From: Glebionis coronaria
Taxonomy: Eukaryota; Streptophyta; Magnoliopsida; Asterales; Asteraceae
Length of the DNA: 64,000 nt
Reading direction: 5' to 3'
NCBI GenBank assembly: GCA_025667525.1
Contig: CM046877.1
Location: forward strand, 262,109,706 to 262,173,705
The position numbers and the translations under genes are program-made. How positions within the stretch are numbered: position 1 is the first letter of the stretch; every line of letters starts with the position of its first letter. Of this stretch, positions 1 through 12,100 are shown piece after piece. The notes below the pieces were generated by a model. It searched no databases, was not told the origin of the DNA, and was given only the letters and a program-made list of their open reading frames with translations.

Positions 1-396
1 ATAAATGTCCTTATGCCTAGGTGTCCTATAATAAATAAATTTCTCATCTGGCATTTTAAAATCCTTGCTCAACACCAAGCATTCAGTATTAGTGAAAAGA
101 ACCTTATTTTTGTTATCACAAACTTGTGATACACTAAATAGATTATAATCGAGTTCTTTTACCAGAAACACGTTTTCAAAACGCAAATTTTTGGTGAGAA
201 GAGTTCCTTTGCCTGTGATAGTTCCATATCCGCCTCCAAAGTAAACTTTATCACCATCCTTAATGGGAGTGAAGTTAGTGAGATAATCTTCCTTCCCAGT
301 CATGTGCCTAGAGCATCCACTATCCCAATAGCCATAATCATTCACCTGTTTTTGAATGCCCTGCACATAAAGAAAACAAATTAGTTTTCTTTGGGA
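1..396 (-). pseudogene. pol: Copia protease and pre-integrase start (C2), partial
   Basis: The minus strand is open from about 396 to the left edge. It encodes WDSGCSRHMTG, the aspartic protease active site (DSG) of plant Copia polyproteins, followed by FGGG, GKGTL and NLFSVSQ motifs of the protease to GAG-pre-integrase region. The upstream gag-linker (ending AWVPKEN) is in another frame, so a frameshift lies near 395. The rest of pol lies outside the window. Confidence 0.85.
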
Positions 397-973
397 ACCC
401 AAGCCTGAGCAGACTTGGATTCATCTGGTTGTTCAACAAGAACAGACTTAGTTCTCATAACAACCCCTTGTTCATCCCTTTTTAGATGAAACACCCAGTT
501 AACCCTAAATTGTTTTGTGATGACCTTTAAAATATAATTAAATCTGTTACAGGTCATAGAAATCCCATTAGAGTTAGGGCTTTAATCTTGCTTAGGTCTC
601 CATGTTAAGCTAGAAGAAGCTTTAGACCCCTTTCCATGTGGTTGCAAATATTTACCATTATTTGGTCTGGCAATGTTTATGTCAGCGTTTGATTTGGTCT
701 TGTCAACGCTGAAATTACCCTTATCAGCGTTGAACCTAGGGTTTCTATAGGAACCCATTGCCTATTAGACCATGTATTGGTCTTCTAAAAAGGTCTTTGC
801 CCATAAGTGTTAGACCCTTTAGTAAAGAATGGGGCTGGTCTAACAACATGTGGACTTTGCTCCACAAAAGTTTTGGGTCTGACCGTGTTCGACCTTTTGT
901 CAGCGTTGACCTTGGAAGCGTTGACACACTTATAGGCTAAATATGAAAAGCTACCACAAGTATAACAGCCTTT

Positions 974-3124
974 TCAAGACATAACTCTAGGTCTAGAAGA
1001 AAAGAAACCTATTCCATTATCACTAACTTGGCTTTTTGGTGACCTAGTATTCCTATACATTTCTGCATATTTAATGCTAGGTTTTCTAACAACGTTTGAG
1101 CCCAGGTCAACAGTCTTGCCAGTGATTGGGTTTGTTACTTTGATAGGGGTAGACTCATTTGGGCTATCACTAAGCATGCCACCCTTGACAAACAAGGTAG
1201 GGTTGGCTTTCTTCCATTCATCCAAATCAGTCAACTTTTGCCTATACTCTTCTAATGGGGTAAGGACTCTTGGTGGAGGAATAAATTCCTCTTCTTGGAG
1301 TTCTGGTAAACTAGTCCAATATAAATCCTTTCTTTGGACACCATAGAAGTCCCCAGATGGTGGTGGAACACCAGCATACTCTTTCATCCCAATCCCAGTC
1401 ATGTTACTAGAATCCCTTTGTTTACTAACACATTCTCCTAGGGTTTGTGAGGCCTTATCAAATCTCTGAATTTTAAGGTCTACATTATCCTTATTCTTGA
1501 TAGGCTCATCTAACTTAACCTGTAGTTCAGCATTTACCCTTTCCATGATGTTTCTAATATCAGTACTAGCATTTATATCATGTTTTAAGATATTAATTTT
1601 ATCTTTTAGGTCAAGCTCCATTTTCTTATACTTAGCAACTATCTTTTCAGTTTGAGTAAGAGCAAGTTGATAGTTAGACAACTTGTATCTCTCATTACTC
1701 ACATCTCCTAACAATCTTAAAACCTCTTTGTTAAGTCTTTTAGTATTTAAACGACAACCCTTACTACAAAAAGCATCATCATATAGCTCATTGTCTGATG
1801 AAGATGAGGAGTGTGCCATGAGAGCATAATGAACATGCTCTTCTTCTTCTATCTCAGCAACCAAAGCTTTATCCTCTTCCTCATCCTTAGCCAAATAGCT
1901 CCAGTCCCATCCAACACCATCAATTTCTTGCATTGCCATCATGGCCTTGGGATCCTGAGCCTTAACAATTTGGCTTGAGGGTTTTCCAGTATCAGATCTT
2001 CTTGGAGATTTGCATTCTCTCATAAAGTGCCCCATACGATGACAAATGTAACACTCAACCTTGGATTTATCAAATCCAGCAGTGTCCTTAGCATTAAAAG
2101 TCATCTTCTTCTTGAATCTTCTATTCCATCTGTTTGCTCTTATACTTGCAAGAGCCATATTTCACTTAATATCCATCTCCTCCAAATGCTCATCACTGAT
2201 TTGCTCAAGGTCCTCATAAGTAATCACTAAACCATTGGGCAATGAAGCAATGTATGCACACACAGTATCCAGATCCATACCAGCGGGTTTAACTCTTGGT
2301 GAGTCAGTTTTGTATGTGTCAGCGTCTGAATGTGAGGCCTTGACAGGATATGATCCAGCGTTGACACAGGTTGATCCAGTAACTGGGTGCATGTATGACT
2401 CCTTCTGATCAAATTGACCTTCACTATGTGAGAAGAATGCCATATTACCATTTGTAGACTTGCCTCCATGATCCAAAAGAGTTTCATTCTCTATCAGCCT
2501 CAGTTTATTGTACACATCATCAAAAGTAGAACTTTTGTGAGTGTTATTGGCAATTATAGACCTTGCCTCAATCTTCCATGCATCACCAAGGCTTTTAAGA
2601 AAAGTAGCAATAATGTCAACATCACCAATTACTGTCCCCATGAAGGACAGCTTGCTGGTAATGTCGAGAAGTCTGTTTCTCACACTACTTAGCTTCTCAT
2701 TAGATTAAGCCTTAAAAACAGCATACTCTTGCAAGAGTTGCTTCTTTTTCTCTTCCACAGTATCAGCATTACCACCACAGGCAACTTCATGGGCTGCCCA
2801 AAGATCTTTTGCAGACTCATAACCTCTGTATTTGTGCTGATTTTCTTGTCCCAACGAGAGTTTCAGAATGCTTAGGGTTTTCATATCAAACCTTCTCTTT
2901 GTTATGTCCTCAGCAGACACAGCTCTACCATCTTCAGGTTTTTCTTTCTTATCTGCTTCAGAGCATCCTTGAACAGCTGATCTTGTAGCAATGGCATCTG
3001 CAATCTTTTGAGCTTTATTGAATGTGTTTCCATATTCAATAATCTCCCAGAGAGTGTAGTCATGGATTTGCAGATATTGCTCAAAGTTAAACTTCCACAT
3101 CTCAAAATTGTCTGGATCTAACAT
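974..3124 (-). pseudogene. gag: Copia gag (C2), broken by in-frame stops
   Basis: One reading frame starts at the ATG at 3124, about 140 bases inside the priming site, and is interrupted by in-frame stops near 2705, 2162 and 974 without a change of frame. The first part (start MLDPDNFEMWKFNFEQYL) is the Copia gag N-terminal region. A CCHC knuckle, CYICHRMGHFMREC, lies near 2010-2055. It is followed by an acidic serine-rich stretch and a long probable coiled coil around 1480-1750. Past the last stop the same frame continues with a second cysteine motif (CYTCG...C) near 925-970. Gag packages element RNA in virus-like particles. The stops show that this copy cannot make full-length Gag. Confidence 0.87.
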
Positions 3125-3263
3125 GGAAATCTTGATGTTGTGGTTTGGGGAGGAGGAGGAGGTTACTTATGGAGTAGACATGATGTTTTTAGGGTTTTGT
3201 GAAAATTAGGGTTTTTGGTGATTTAGGGTTCTTATGTTCTTTTAGATCAAAGTTTCTCAACAA

Positions 3264-3275
3264 GCTCTGATACCA
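3264..3275 (-). other. primer-binding site of C2 (initiator-Met tRNA type)
   Basis: The minus strand reads TGGTATCAGAGC two bases inside the LTR. This is the standard plant Copia priming site complementary to initiator methionine tRNA, and it fixes the orientation of C2. Confidence 0.93.
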
Positions 3276-3277
3276 CT

Positions 3278-3793
3278 TGTTGATCCCAAACTTAGATCGA
3301 TTTAGCTTGTGTAAACGAGACTAGATCAAATTATACACGTAGAGAAACTTTGTTTATGTATAAAACAATTTAAGTGTTATGCGGAATTAACACTCAAACA
3401 AGAACACACAAACAGTTGTAAAACAAACTTTCACTTGATTGATAATAACGAACTTGCTTACAATGAAAGTGTTAAACGTAGAAAAACTTATATGAAACAT
3501 AACCTAAAGGTCTTCTTTTATTGACATAAGAAGCCTTGTACAAGAGTCTACGTATCAGCTATTCTAGGTAAAGATAATTATAGAAAATACATTGTTGATC
3601 CTATCTTTACTGGAAACAAACTAGAAACAAAATACGCATAGACCATATCTTTCTATCAGTGCTTGTCTTCAACCTATCAATGCTTGACTTCTTCCTGTCA
3701 ATGCTTGATCTGTCAAAGTTTGTTTTCTTCTTATCAACGCTTGTTTTCTTCTTGTCAGCGTTTAAGTGTACTGGCTACATTTTATTCCCAACA
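3278..3793 (-). repeat. 5' LTR of Copia C2 (516 bp)
   Basis: On the minus strand it runs from TGTTGGGAATAAAATG to TTTGGGATCAACA, with TG...CA ends, and matches the LTR at 29159-29668 along its length with scattered differences. The U3 part on the right holds about five near-tandem copies of a unit built on AAGCGTTGACA or AACGCTGACA followed by purine-rich filler. Confidence 0.92.
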
Positions 3794-4379
3794 AGGTGAA
3801 CCTTTAAGCAGAAATGGTAAGGTTCATACAAATGTTGAGGGAAGAGAGTCTAAAGAATATATTGGCAACATGGAATATGAGATTGAAGACAACACACTTT
3901 TTGAGGGAGGAGTTCTTACTTCTACATTGAAGGAACACCCCTCTTCTCTGATTATTGGTGATGTGATGTCTCCTTTTCAAACTAGAAGATCTCATCAGAA
4001 TCTTGGAGGATTTATTGCCAATATTCACAAGAAGGTTGATACCCCTATTGTTCAAGCATGTTTGTTTGCCTGTTTTCTGTCACAACAGGAACCCAAGAAG
4101 ATTTTTGATGCTCTCAAAGAACCAATTTGGGTGGAAGCAATGCAGGATGAGCTTCACCAATTTGCTATTCAGGATGTTTGGGAGTTGGTTGATTGTCCCA
4201 GACATGTCAGACCTATTGGGACAAGAAGGGTTCTTAGAAACAAAAAGGATGAAAGAGGCATTGTGGTCAAAAACAAGGCATGTTTAGTGGCTCAAGGATA
4301 TACACAAGAGGAAGGGATAGACTATGAGGAGGTCTTTGAACCAGTTGAAAGGGTTGAGGCTATAAGGATATTTTTAGCC
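3794..4379 (+). pseudogene. pol: Copia pre-RT linker and reverse transcriptase N-terminus (C1), cut by G0
   Basis: The open frame encodes the typical linker before Copia RT ([15 protein letters not shown], then [17 protein letters not shown]), followed by the RVT_2 start ([54 protein letters not shown]). It stops abruptly after codon GCC at 4377-4379, where the G0 sequence begins. The missing next residues reappear at 12670, so this is one gene split by insertion. The left edge is the C2 LTR. Confidence 0.9.
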
Positions 4380-4391
4380 CTCCCCCATACT
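4380..4391 (-). other. polypurine tract of G0, abutting C1 directly
   Basis: The minus strand reads AGTATGGGGGAG, aligning with AGTGTAGGGGAT before the 3' LTR of G1. Upstream bases (GGCAATGGTT) also match G1. Instead of an LTR, the next bases are the C1 reverse transcriptase codons, so the element ends where its 3' LTR should begin. Confidence 0.8.
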
Positions 4392-6215
4392 AAACCATTG
4401 CCGTGTCCTCACGCAATGCTAGAATTAAGTATCATAGCACTTCCAAAATTTATGATGACTTTTATTGAAGACATAATTTTAAATAAACTACTACACGTGT
4501 TTTAGACATAATGTATTGTTTTCATCACGAAAAAGTGACTTTTAGGATCATAGAACAAGAACACGTGAATGCTTCATTAGAAATAATTTCGTCGTCCTCG
4601 ATTTTCACCCAATTGCATGCTAAGCGTGTAACGAGATCATTGTTATTATAAGTTAGCAACACGGTCACATCTCATGAGTGTTAATTACGAACCTAAACTC
4701 CCTTATTCCTACTTGGTATCTCTTATATTTTATTTTGTCTTAATGATCACGAGGGTACATCATTGACTTATGCGTGAATAGAGATTAAGTCTAAAAATAG
4801 AAACTTAACGGTGTAACCAAAATCATTAAATTAATAATTCATCCTAATAGACAACGATGTCAAAAAATTAAGTCAACAAGAAGGATCGATAAACACGGTT
4901 TTATAACGGTTTTGAACATGAGACTTATTACCAAGACTTTTATACGCCCCCTAACGGAAGGGCCTTATTATCTTTGGTTTACCTCCATCTTTTATTCAAC
5001 TTCGCCATGAAGATTTTATTATGACTTCGGTCTTGCCTTGCCTTTTATTATCCGCCTCATCGGTGGTTTTATTAGCCAAAGACGTATATCCTCACGCTAA
5101 AGCGAATTTTGGATCTTTAAAGCTTCAAAGATTAAGGCTTGATTCACTTTCAATTTGGGCATAGATTTTTCGGCCTTGTGAGCTTCAAATTTTTGCTTAA
5201 TTTAGGTGAGCACTTGAAATCTTATTATTAGGTGAATCTTTCGATTATTCGGTTGCCAATACTTCAAAACCGTGACGCTGGCGATACCTTAATGTTTTCC
5301 CAATTTAATTACATGGAAGCTACTAAAACAAATTAGAAACCAACAATAGTGACTAAACCGCTAAATCAATATTTATTAACAATTTATTATGCAAAAGCGT
5401 GGGGAGAATAAGCTAATAATCACTACACATAAGACCGTGACGATTACGAGACTTATAAATAACTCTATCATTTCTCGTCCTCATTTAAGAGACTTAGCCT
5501 AAAAAGTTAAGGAATCGAAGCTAAGTGCTCAACACGCACGGTCGAGTCAAAAATTACTCTTATTCTCACCATCGGAAAACCTACATTCGTGTCTTAAACA
5601 CTTATGAAAAACTAGAAAAATTTTAAAATTTGGCCATTTTTAGCCTTATTTGCAACAAAACGATAACAAAAAGATGAAATTTTGGATTGCGTGTTGACGT
5701 AAGCAAGGTGAAGTATCTACTCACCCCCCATACTAAAACTAAACATTGTCCTCAATGTTTCGAGTCTAGGGGTGTAAACACCCCCATACTAGAGACGAAG
5801 TCGAATGCTTAATCTCGAGCATGGAAAGGGTAAAACGAATAACCTAAAAGCCGTTTATGAATTATGCTATTAAGATAAACGTTAGAACATAAAAGGATAT
5901 CATCGGATATCGGAATCTCCAAAGGCAACGATCGAAGCTCAAGTGATCCATAAAACGAACACGAGAGGCTTCAATGATGACGATGAACCTAATAGATCAC
6001 AATCACAAACAACCACGAAACAAAGGTTGGAAGAGCACAAGTCCCCTCGTTACGTTAACTAAGAAAGCAATAATATGTACATGGATAAGCATGAGAATCC
6101 CCCACGAGGCACCTTGTTTTTGATAACCGAGTCAAAAGCTCGACTGGAATCCCCATAAATGTGATCATTTAGGGATATCCTTGGTTCGTTCATTTTTGGT
6201 GGGGCTTACATGTAA
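4392..6215 (-). other. G0 3' untranslated region with hairpin and repeated polypurine-like tracts
   Basis: No gene is seen here. The minus strand carries the AGTATGGGGG polypurine-like motif near 5722-5733 and 5780-5791 as well as at the end (4380-4391). A perfect 8-bp hairpin lies at 5741-5760. Just past the ORF (near 6115-6140) the text TTTTTGATAACCGAGTCA matches the sequence after integrase in G2 (near 39177-39193). These shared blocks show descent from, or signal sharing with, Athila elements. Confidence 0.7.
5741..5760 (-). other. conserved 3' hairpin in G0
   Basis: AAACATTGAGGACAATGTTT on the minus strand: stem AAACATTG/CAATGTTT, loop AGGA. The identical 20-mer is in G1 (23283-23302) and G2 (38852-38871) at the same relative place, beside polypurine-like tracts. 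Confidence 0.85.
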
Positions 6216-8228
6216 TCAAGGCCCAAAAGCAACCGTGTATAAAGGCAAAACCTCTATACCGGGATCAAAGATCGTGTCTTCGTTTTCGGATGATAAACGA
6301 AACAACACGACTTCAAGTAACAACGTCCCAAAGGGACACAAGAAAATAGCATAAGAAGAGAAGGGTGGGACAATGGTTGGGCATAAAAATCGAGTTACTC
6401 GAGGTAAACTCTCACCGTAAGTGTAGAAAGAACTTCTAGTGACTACTTCGGTAAAAGACCGAGGTTTTATCTTAAACGTGATACCGGGGTCAAAAATCTC
6501 GTCCTCAGTGGAGAAGTGTGAGGGAACAAATGGGGCTTCCCCCATACTAGATCCACACAAAACGTCATCAAAAGAAGTAGACGCGTTTGTAGCAAGTTCA
6601 ATTAAACGAGGTGATGACGGAGTTAACTTTGGAAAAATTTTCAAATCAATTGTAAAATCTTTTCCTTTTTCATTTTTTAACTCTTTGTTACGAAAACCCA
6701 AGTTGATTAAATTGAAAATATTTGGTGTTTCCAAAACAATTCTAGGCACACTTAAAATTTTAACATTTATCTTGAAGGCGGGAGGAGGATTTGAATTTTT
6801 GAAATGTGAATCGACTAATAAAACATCCCCCTCCGGGATAACGCAACGGTCCTCATCAAACTCGAAAATCGAAGGTGGGTCATCAAGAATACGTTTGATC
6901 TCGGAAAAGTCTCCATCGGGATCAAAAACGTCTTCTCTTCCTCGTGGAAGAGGTCGAGCAATAAAGTCGTCGATAATCGAGTCGCTAGCTTCAACCGTCG
7001 TGAAACTAGGAAAAGAAGGCTCTTCGATTGAAGATTTTGCCTTTGTCGTTTCGACCTCGATATCGAAAAACGTATCGATGTGAGCAAGGCCATCGGCGGA
7101 CTTCTCACATGATAAATCCAAAATCTCACACGGTGTGGGATTAGGAGTAAAAGGCTCGTCTCGTGACGATTTTGCCTTGACGGTTTCAACCTTGTCCTTC
7201 GAAGGGATCGAACGTGGGTTTTCAAACATTTTAGCAAAATTACAAACACATCCCTTCGGAATTAATTTTCGTTCATCTTGTAAAAACGAGGGTTCAACGA
7301 TTTCCTTTAAAACCTTTTCACATTTTTCTTTTTTAAAATCATTTAATGGAATTTCTTCGTCAAAATTAAGAGTATATTGATTTAGAAAATCCTCAATAAT
7401 TTCATCCTCATTAGAAAAATTAGGTTTAGAAGGTACAAGATTTAAATATCCCAAGTATCCTACGAGTTTTTCCTTTGGTTTACTTTCAAAAACATTTTTC
7501 AAAACTTCGTTGGATGACGTTTTTGTTTCTTCTACGTTTTTGCAAGACGACGAAGGTTGCACGACTCTAAAATTTGAGAGATTGGGATCAATACGAGACG
7601 TACGAGTCTTAGGAGTCGAAATAACTTTAACCTCTCCCTCGAGATTAGGATTGGTGACGTTCGATGAAGAACTCGACTCGTATGAAGCTACTTTTTTCTC
7701 TAAGGTCTCAATCGTTGAAAGAAGTTCATTTTGCTTAATAGTGTAAGCCTCCACAACTTTGTCAACAATTTTATCCCGTCTCTCGTCAACTTGGTCAGAT
7801 AAACGTTCTTGTTCTTTAAAAGCGGCATCATATTCGTTTTCCAACTCAGTTCTCATGGAGGCCATTTCCTTTAAGTAAAATTCCTTTTAAGTTTCCAATT
7901 GTTTTTCGTGATGTTCCTTAAGGTTCCTAACTTGTTCTTGAATCATCATTAAGTTTGCATTATTGCCTCTCACATAGTCACAAAAGGCGTTTTGATTCAT
8001 TCCACCATTTTGATTTTGATCACAATTAAAAGACGAATCATATGACGAGTAGAACGAAGACGATGGGTGATCTTGGTCGTAAGATTGAAAATTATCACCA
8101 TGATCACGTGGAGCGGAGTTATAGATATAGCCCTCTCGACCTCCAATAACCTTACAATTAAAACAATTGGCACCATCGGGCGGGCCTCCACAATATGGAC
8201 ACGAATAATATCCACTATCATTCGACAT
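6216..8228 (-). pseudogene. G0 long ORF, unknown protein with zinc-ribbon-like start and coiled coil
   Basis: The frame starts at the ATG at 8228 and runs to 6216, broken only by one in-frame TAA at 7887-7889. The next ATG, at 7865, is in the same frame. Residues 8-25 contain CPYCGGPPDGANCFNC, a C-x2-C-x8-C-x2-C pattern resembling a zinc ribbon. A charged probable coiled coil (QEQVRNLKEHHEKQLE, then RTELENEYDAAFKEQE) spans the stop. The remaining 400 or more residues are low-complexity, rich in Ser, Glu, Phe and Pro, with repeated short motifs such as EEPSFPSF and FDPG. I recognise no enzyme domain. By position it replaces gag-pol; a Gag-like structural role is only a guess. The single stop may be a mutation in this copy or a readthrough site. 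Confidence 0.68.
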
Positions 8229-9084
8229 GATGCAACGAGAACGGTGTTACGAGAATTAAACGTTATAGAGGGTGAAAGAAGAGAATTATGAAATTAGAGG
8301 GAATGTGGAAGACTATTTTTGTGCTTTTGATTGTTTTTTTAATTTTTTTGGTATTTTGAATGTATTTCGTAGACAAAAATCTACAAATCTCTCCTCGAAT
8401 CGATTTTCTCGATTAAAAGAGCCTCAAGGAATGAAAACGATCACGTGGAGTGAACGCCTTCGATGACTTTAGAACGTTGGTGGAACACCAAAACGTTCAA
8501 GAGGGTTTAATCTTGAAAACACAAGCAAATATATATACGTAGATAATAATTTGGTTGGCAAACCCTCGATTAGCCCTTTTTCTCAAAACACGCACAAGCA
8601 AGCGGGGGAAACGAGGCGGCGCTAAGCACTTAAGAGCCTTTTTCCCTTAGGTCGTGAAATACAACCGCCTTATACCCACCTTATAGTTTGTGTTAATTGA
8701 AATTAAGCCTCACGAAAGTATTTATCTATTTTGCCTTTTACTTTTGCTTTGGATTCGAATACAATGATCGAGTGATGAAATCCCGAATCAAGGTTGTGAT
8801 TTCTCACGTATTTGGAGTACTTGTATTTTTATTGTTCTACGTAAATACAATATATTAATAATATTCACAATAAAAACGAAACCCAATATATCTAAAATAT
8901 AGTAAAATGATGTTGTGTGTTTAATTTAGGAAAACTAAACATAATTTATTTGGATACTATAATATAATAAGGAAAAATAACAAAAATGAGTATGTACGAT
9001 ATTCACGCTTTTCAAAATGTGAAAAGCAAAAACGCACCACTCACAAAAACACGATACTAATAATGGCACACTAAAAACACCTCT
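8229..9084 (-). other. G0 leader, no gene seen
   Basis: This AT-rich stretch lies between the priming site and the first ATG of the G0 frame. I find no gene in it. By position it is the untranslated leader, where an RNA packaging signal would be expected if G0 is mobilised in trans. That role is inference. Confidence 0.5.
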
Positions 9085-9099
9085 CCGGCAGCGGCGCCA
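9085..9099 (-). other. primer-binding site of G0 (Asp tRNA type)
   Basis: The minus strand reads TGGCGCCGCTGCCGG, close to the complement of the 3' end of plant aspartate tRNA and matching the sites of G1 (17044) and G2 (45090). This marks G0 as Athila-like despite its lack of pol. Confidence 0.9.
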
Positions 9100-9102
9100 T
9101 TT

Positions 9103-12100
9103 TGATAGTCGTAGAAATACGTCTTTTAGGAAAAAGAACGTATAATGGGCAAGTATTAAGTTGCACGTTTTAGGAAAAACGCGAAACCGAACAAATGCGG
9201 GTTCGTTCTCGAGGAGGTGTGTGGATTAATGTGCCAAAATATATATAATCAAAGGTTTAGGGTAGTGTCGTTTTTAGATGAGAAAAGAAAGAAAAACTAA
9301 GACGAGCTATGATTACAATTAACTACGACGAAAGACGTAAAACGCGAACGTAAGTACGAAAAACGTGAAAATTTAAAAATTTTAAGCTAAAAACAAATTA
9401 AAGATGAAAAAGTAGTTCAAAATAATATAAATAAGGATAAAAATCCAACAAAAATATTTTAAAACCTTTTATTAATTAAATATTCAATTTTTAATGCTAA
9501 TTAAAGCCCAAAAATTAAATATAATTAAGAAAAAGCTCAAAATATTATTTTATTGGACAAATAACTCACTTATATTATTTATAAACTAAAAATTATTTTT
9601 CCTAAATTTTAATTACTATTTTACAATTTTTAAAACACTAAAAACTATTTTAAAACTAAAATAATTATAAAAAATAATTAAATAATGCTAAAAATAATTT
9701 ACCAATTTTAAAAATCCTAAATTACACTAAGGAACAGAAGAAAATTGAAAAAGGTTGAAAAATGTAAAAATTTGCACTAAAAGACAAAACAGTTTAATAA
9801 TAAAACCCTAATTATACTAAATTAATTAATAAAAATGATTAAAAAGGTGAACAGTAAATATTTTTAAACTAAAAATCTTAAATTAATTTTCTAAATCTAA
9901 GAAAAATTTTAAAAGTGAAAAATATAACTTTTTTACACTAAATGACAAAAACAGCCTAATTAAAAGGTAATTAAAAATGCAATTAAATGTAAAAAATAGG
10001 AAATGAACAGTAACTGGAAAATAAATTAAACTGAAAAATCCAAAATTAAATAAGAGAAATATTGAAACAAAAATTAAATCCTAAAACCTATTTTTGGTCA
10101 CAAAAGACAAAAAAATTAAGATACTGAAAGTGACATGTGCCACTTTTTGTCTGGTAGCCAGGCAGTGTAAACTTTTCCACTAGCAGTGGGAACTTAGTTC
10201 CCACTGACAGTACAAAAATAAGGTCTGGGAGATTTAACGCTTGTAACTTGTTGGATTTTTGGTTTTGCTTGGATACAAGGGCACCCCTACACTCAGTGGA
10301 GTGTAGGGAGTCTATAAAAATTATAAAAACAATAGGCTCTAAACAAATATTACACACAAATGAGCAAATTAAGTCACTGTTATGCTATAGGCTAGGCTGG
10401 TGAACAGTTGCTGATGTAAAAGGCAATCAAGTTAGGTTCAAGCACCCAAATCTACACATACAACCCACCAAACTGCTATAAGCTGATTACTAAACCTAAA
10501 TTGCACTAATCCCTAACAGAATCCAAAATTTCAAAGCTCTAATTACTAAAACAAGACAGAAAGTGGACCTACTGATTTTTTTACCATTTTACCAAAGATA
10601 TAGCAAGCAAAGTGATTTAAAAACCTACAATAGTGAAAACCAAAACTGATAAACACTTAAACCAATTACTTAGGTGTGTCTAAGTGGATTTCAACCAATG
10701 TTATTTCACTTTAATCAGCTAAAACCACAGTCCCAAACACCCCATATTTAACTAACTTGCAATGATTTTCAAACAATCTTCAATATCTTAATCTAAATTA
10801 GACTTATCCTAACAACACATGCCTATACCAGCAGTCAACAAGTATGAGCTATATATAAAAAATACGTAAATAAACATGAAAACCTATCAAGCATACAATT
10901 CACCTATTTTCAGCAGATTTCAAGTGAGTTAAGGGGGTTACCACTTTTTGACTTTGCTCAAGCCAAAAAAAAACACGCAGGCCCTATCCTCTCTCAACTA
11001 CTGGAAAGAAATGCAAAAAGCTTTGAAGACGAAGTAAAGGACCCCTTTGGACTACAACAGTCCAAAGGGAAGCTATGACTGCAATAGTCACGCTTATGGC
11101 TTCTTCTTTTTCCTGTGAAACAAAAGAGACAAAAGAGCTCACAATGAGCTTGGGGCTTAGGCTGGTTGTCAAGCAGCTTAAGCTTAAGTTTATTGATAGG
11201 CTGTTAGAGTCAAAACAAGAAGAAAACTGAAAGTGGATTTTTTTTTCGGAACAAATCCAGAAAACTAAATTCTCCCAATGAATTAATGGAACCCAAACAG
11301 AATATAACATAAGCTTAATCTGTGTCACAAGATTTAGGTGTCAGCTAATCTTGTGGCCCAGCTTACTCTTATGGATCTCAAAAACATTTTCACCAAATTC
11401 ATTTGAATAAAAACTTTTTGAAGAACATGAAAAGTAAATGACTAAAAATTAAGGATGCAAGAATTTAAAATAACTGGAAGGTAAAAATGGAACTCAAACT
11501 TTTCTTTTCATTAAATTTTGTATTCAAATTACAAAATAACAAGAAAGAAAATTTGGAACAATGAAAACTAAAGACCTAGCATGCCTTATATACTGGCAAA
11601 TACAAGATTCTAGAAAGATAAAAATAAGCAAACCTTAAACATTGATCTTCCGAATAAGCCCCTGGTCTTGGATTCGATTCTTGGTCAACTTGGATGTTTT
11701 GGCAGCTTGTAAGACCCCCATGTGATTGCCAGCCATGAAGAGATGATCCCAGCCGTTTCTTAAACCCTTAGGGACCAAGGAATAATGTGTGCTGTTGATA
11801 TGTTCGGATTTTGGAATTGGGGAAGAAAGTGATGGGCAGGGGAGGTACAAGGTGGGGTCCACAGCCCATGTGAGGATGTTTTGAGGGTTGGGTATTGGTT
11901 GTGACATGTGGAATGATGGTTCTGGAAGAGTAATTAGCTAGCCATAACCTAATCAATATTATGAAGATTAGGGTTCTTGGGGTGTACAGTGATTGGGTTA
12001 ATCTGTTTTGGGTATAAAAAGGGATGTTTCCCTCTTAAAAAATCAGTTAACAAAAGGTTTAAAAAAATGTTTATAAAAAGATTAGTGGGAGGTGACGTGG

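Larger units (their letters stand above)
1..3793 (-). mobile_element. Copia LTR retrotransposon C2, 5' part, truncated by window edge
   Basis: Reading on the minus strand, the order is 5' LTR (3793-3278), an initiator-Met tRNA primer-binding site, a gag frame with zinc knuckles, then protease and pre-integrase sequence running off the left edge. This is the Copia layout. Its outer edge abuts the pre-RT linker of plus-strand Copia C1, whose 3' LTR at 29159-29668 is clearly related but visibly diverged. C2 is therefore read as a separate copy of the same family inserted backwards into C1. The other LTR and the matching target duplication lie outside the window. The coding frame has several stops, so this copy is dead. 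Confidence 0.88.

Noticed and set aside
375..400. Splice-acceptor-like TTTGTTTTCTTTATGTGCAG in C2 at the frame change before protease
   Set aside because: A frameshift is the simpler explanation in a copy with several stops. No matching donor was identified.
6439..7083. 214-codon plus-strand frame opposite the G0 ORF
   Set aside because: Shadow of the minus-strand frame with no domain. The G0 priming site, leader and tract all point to the minus strand.
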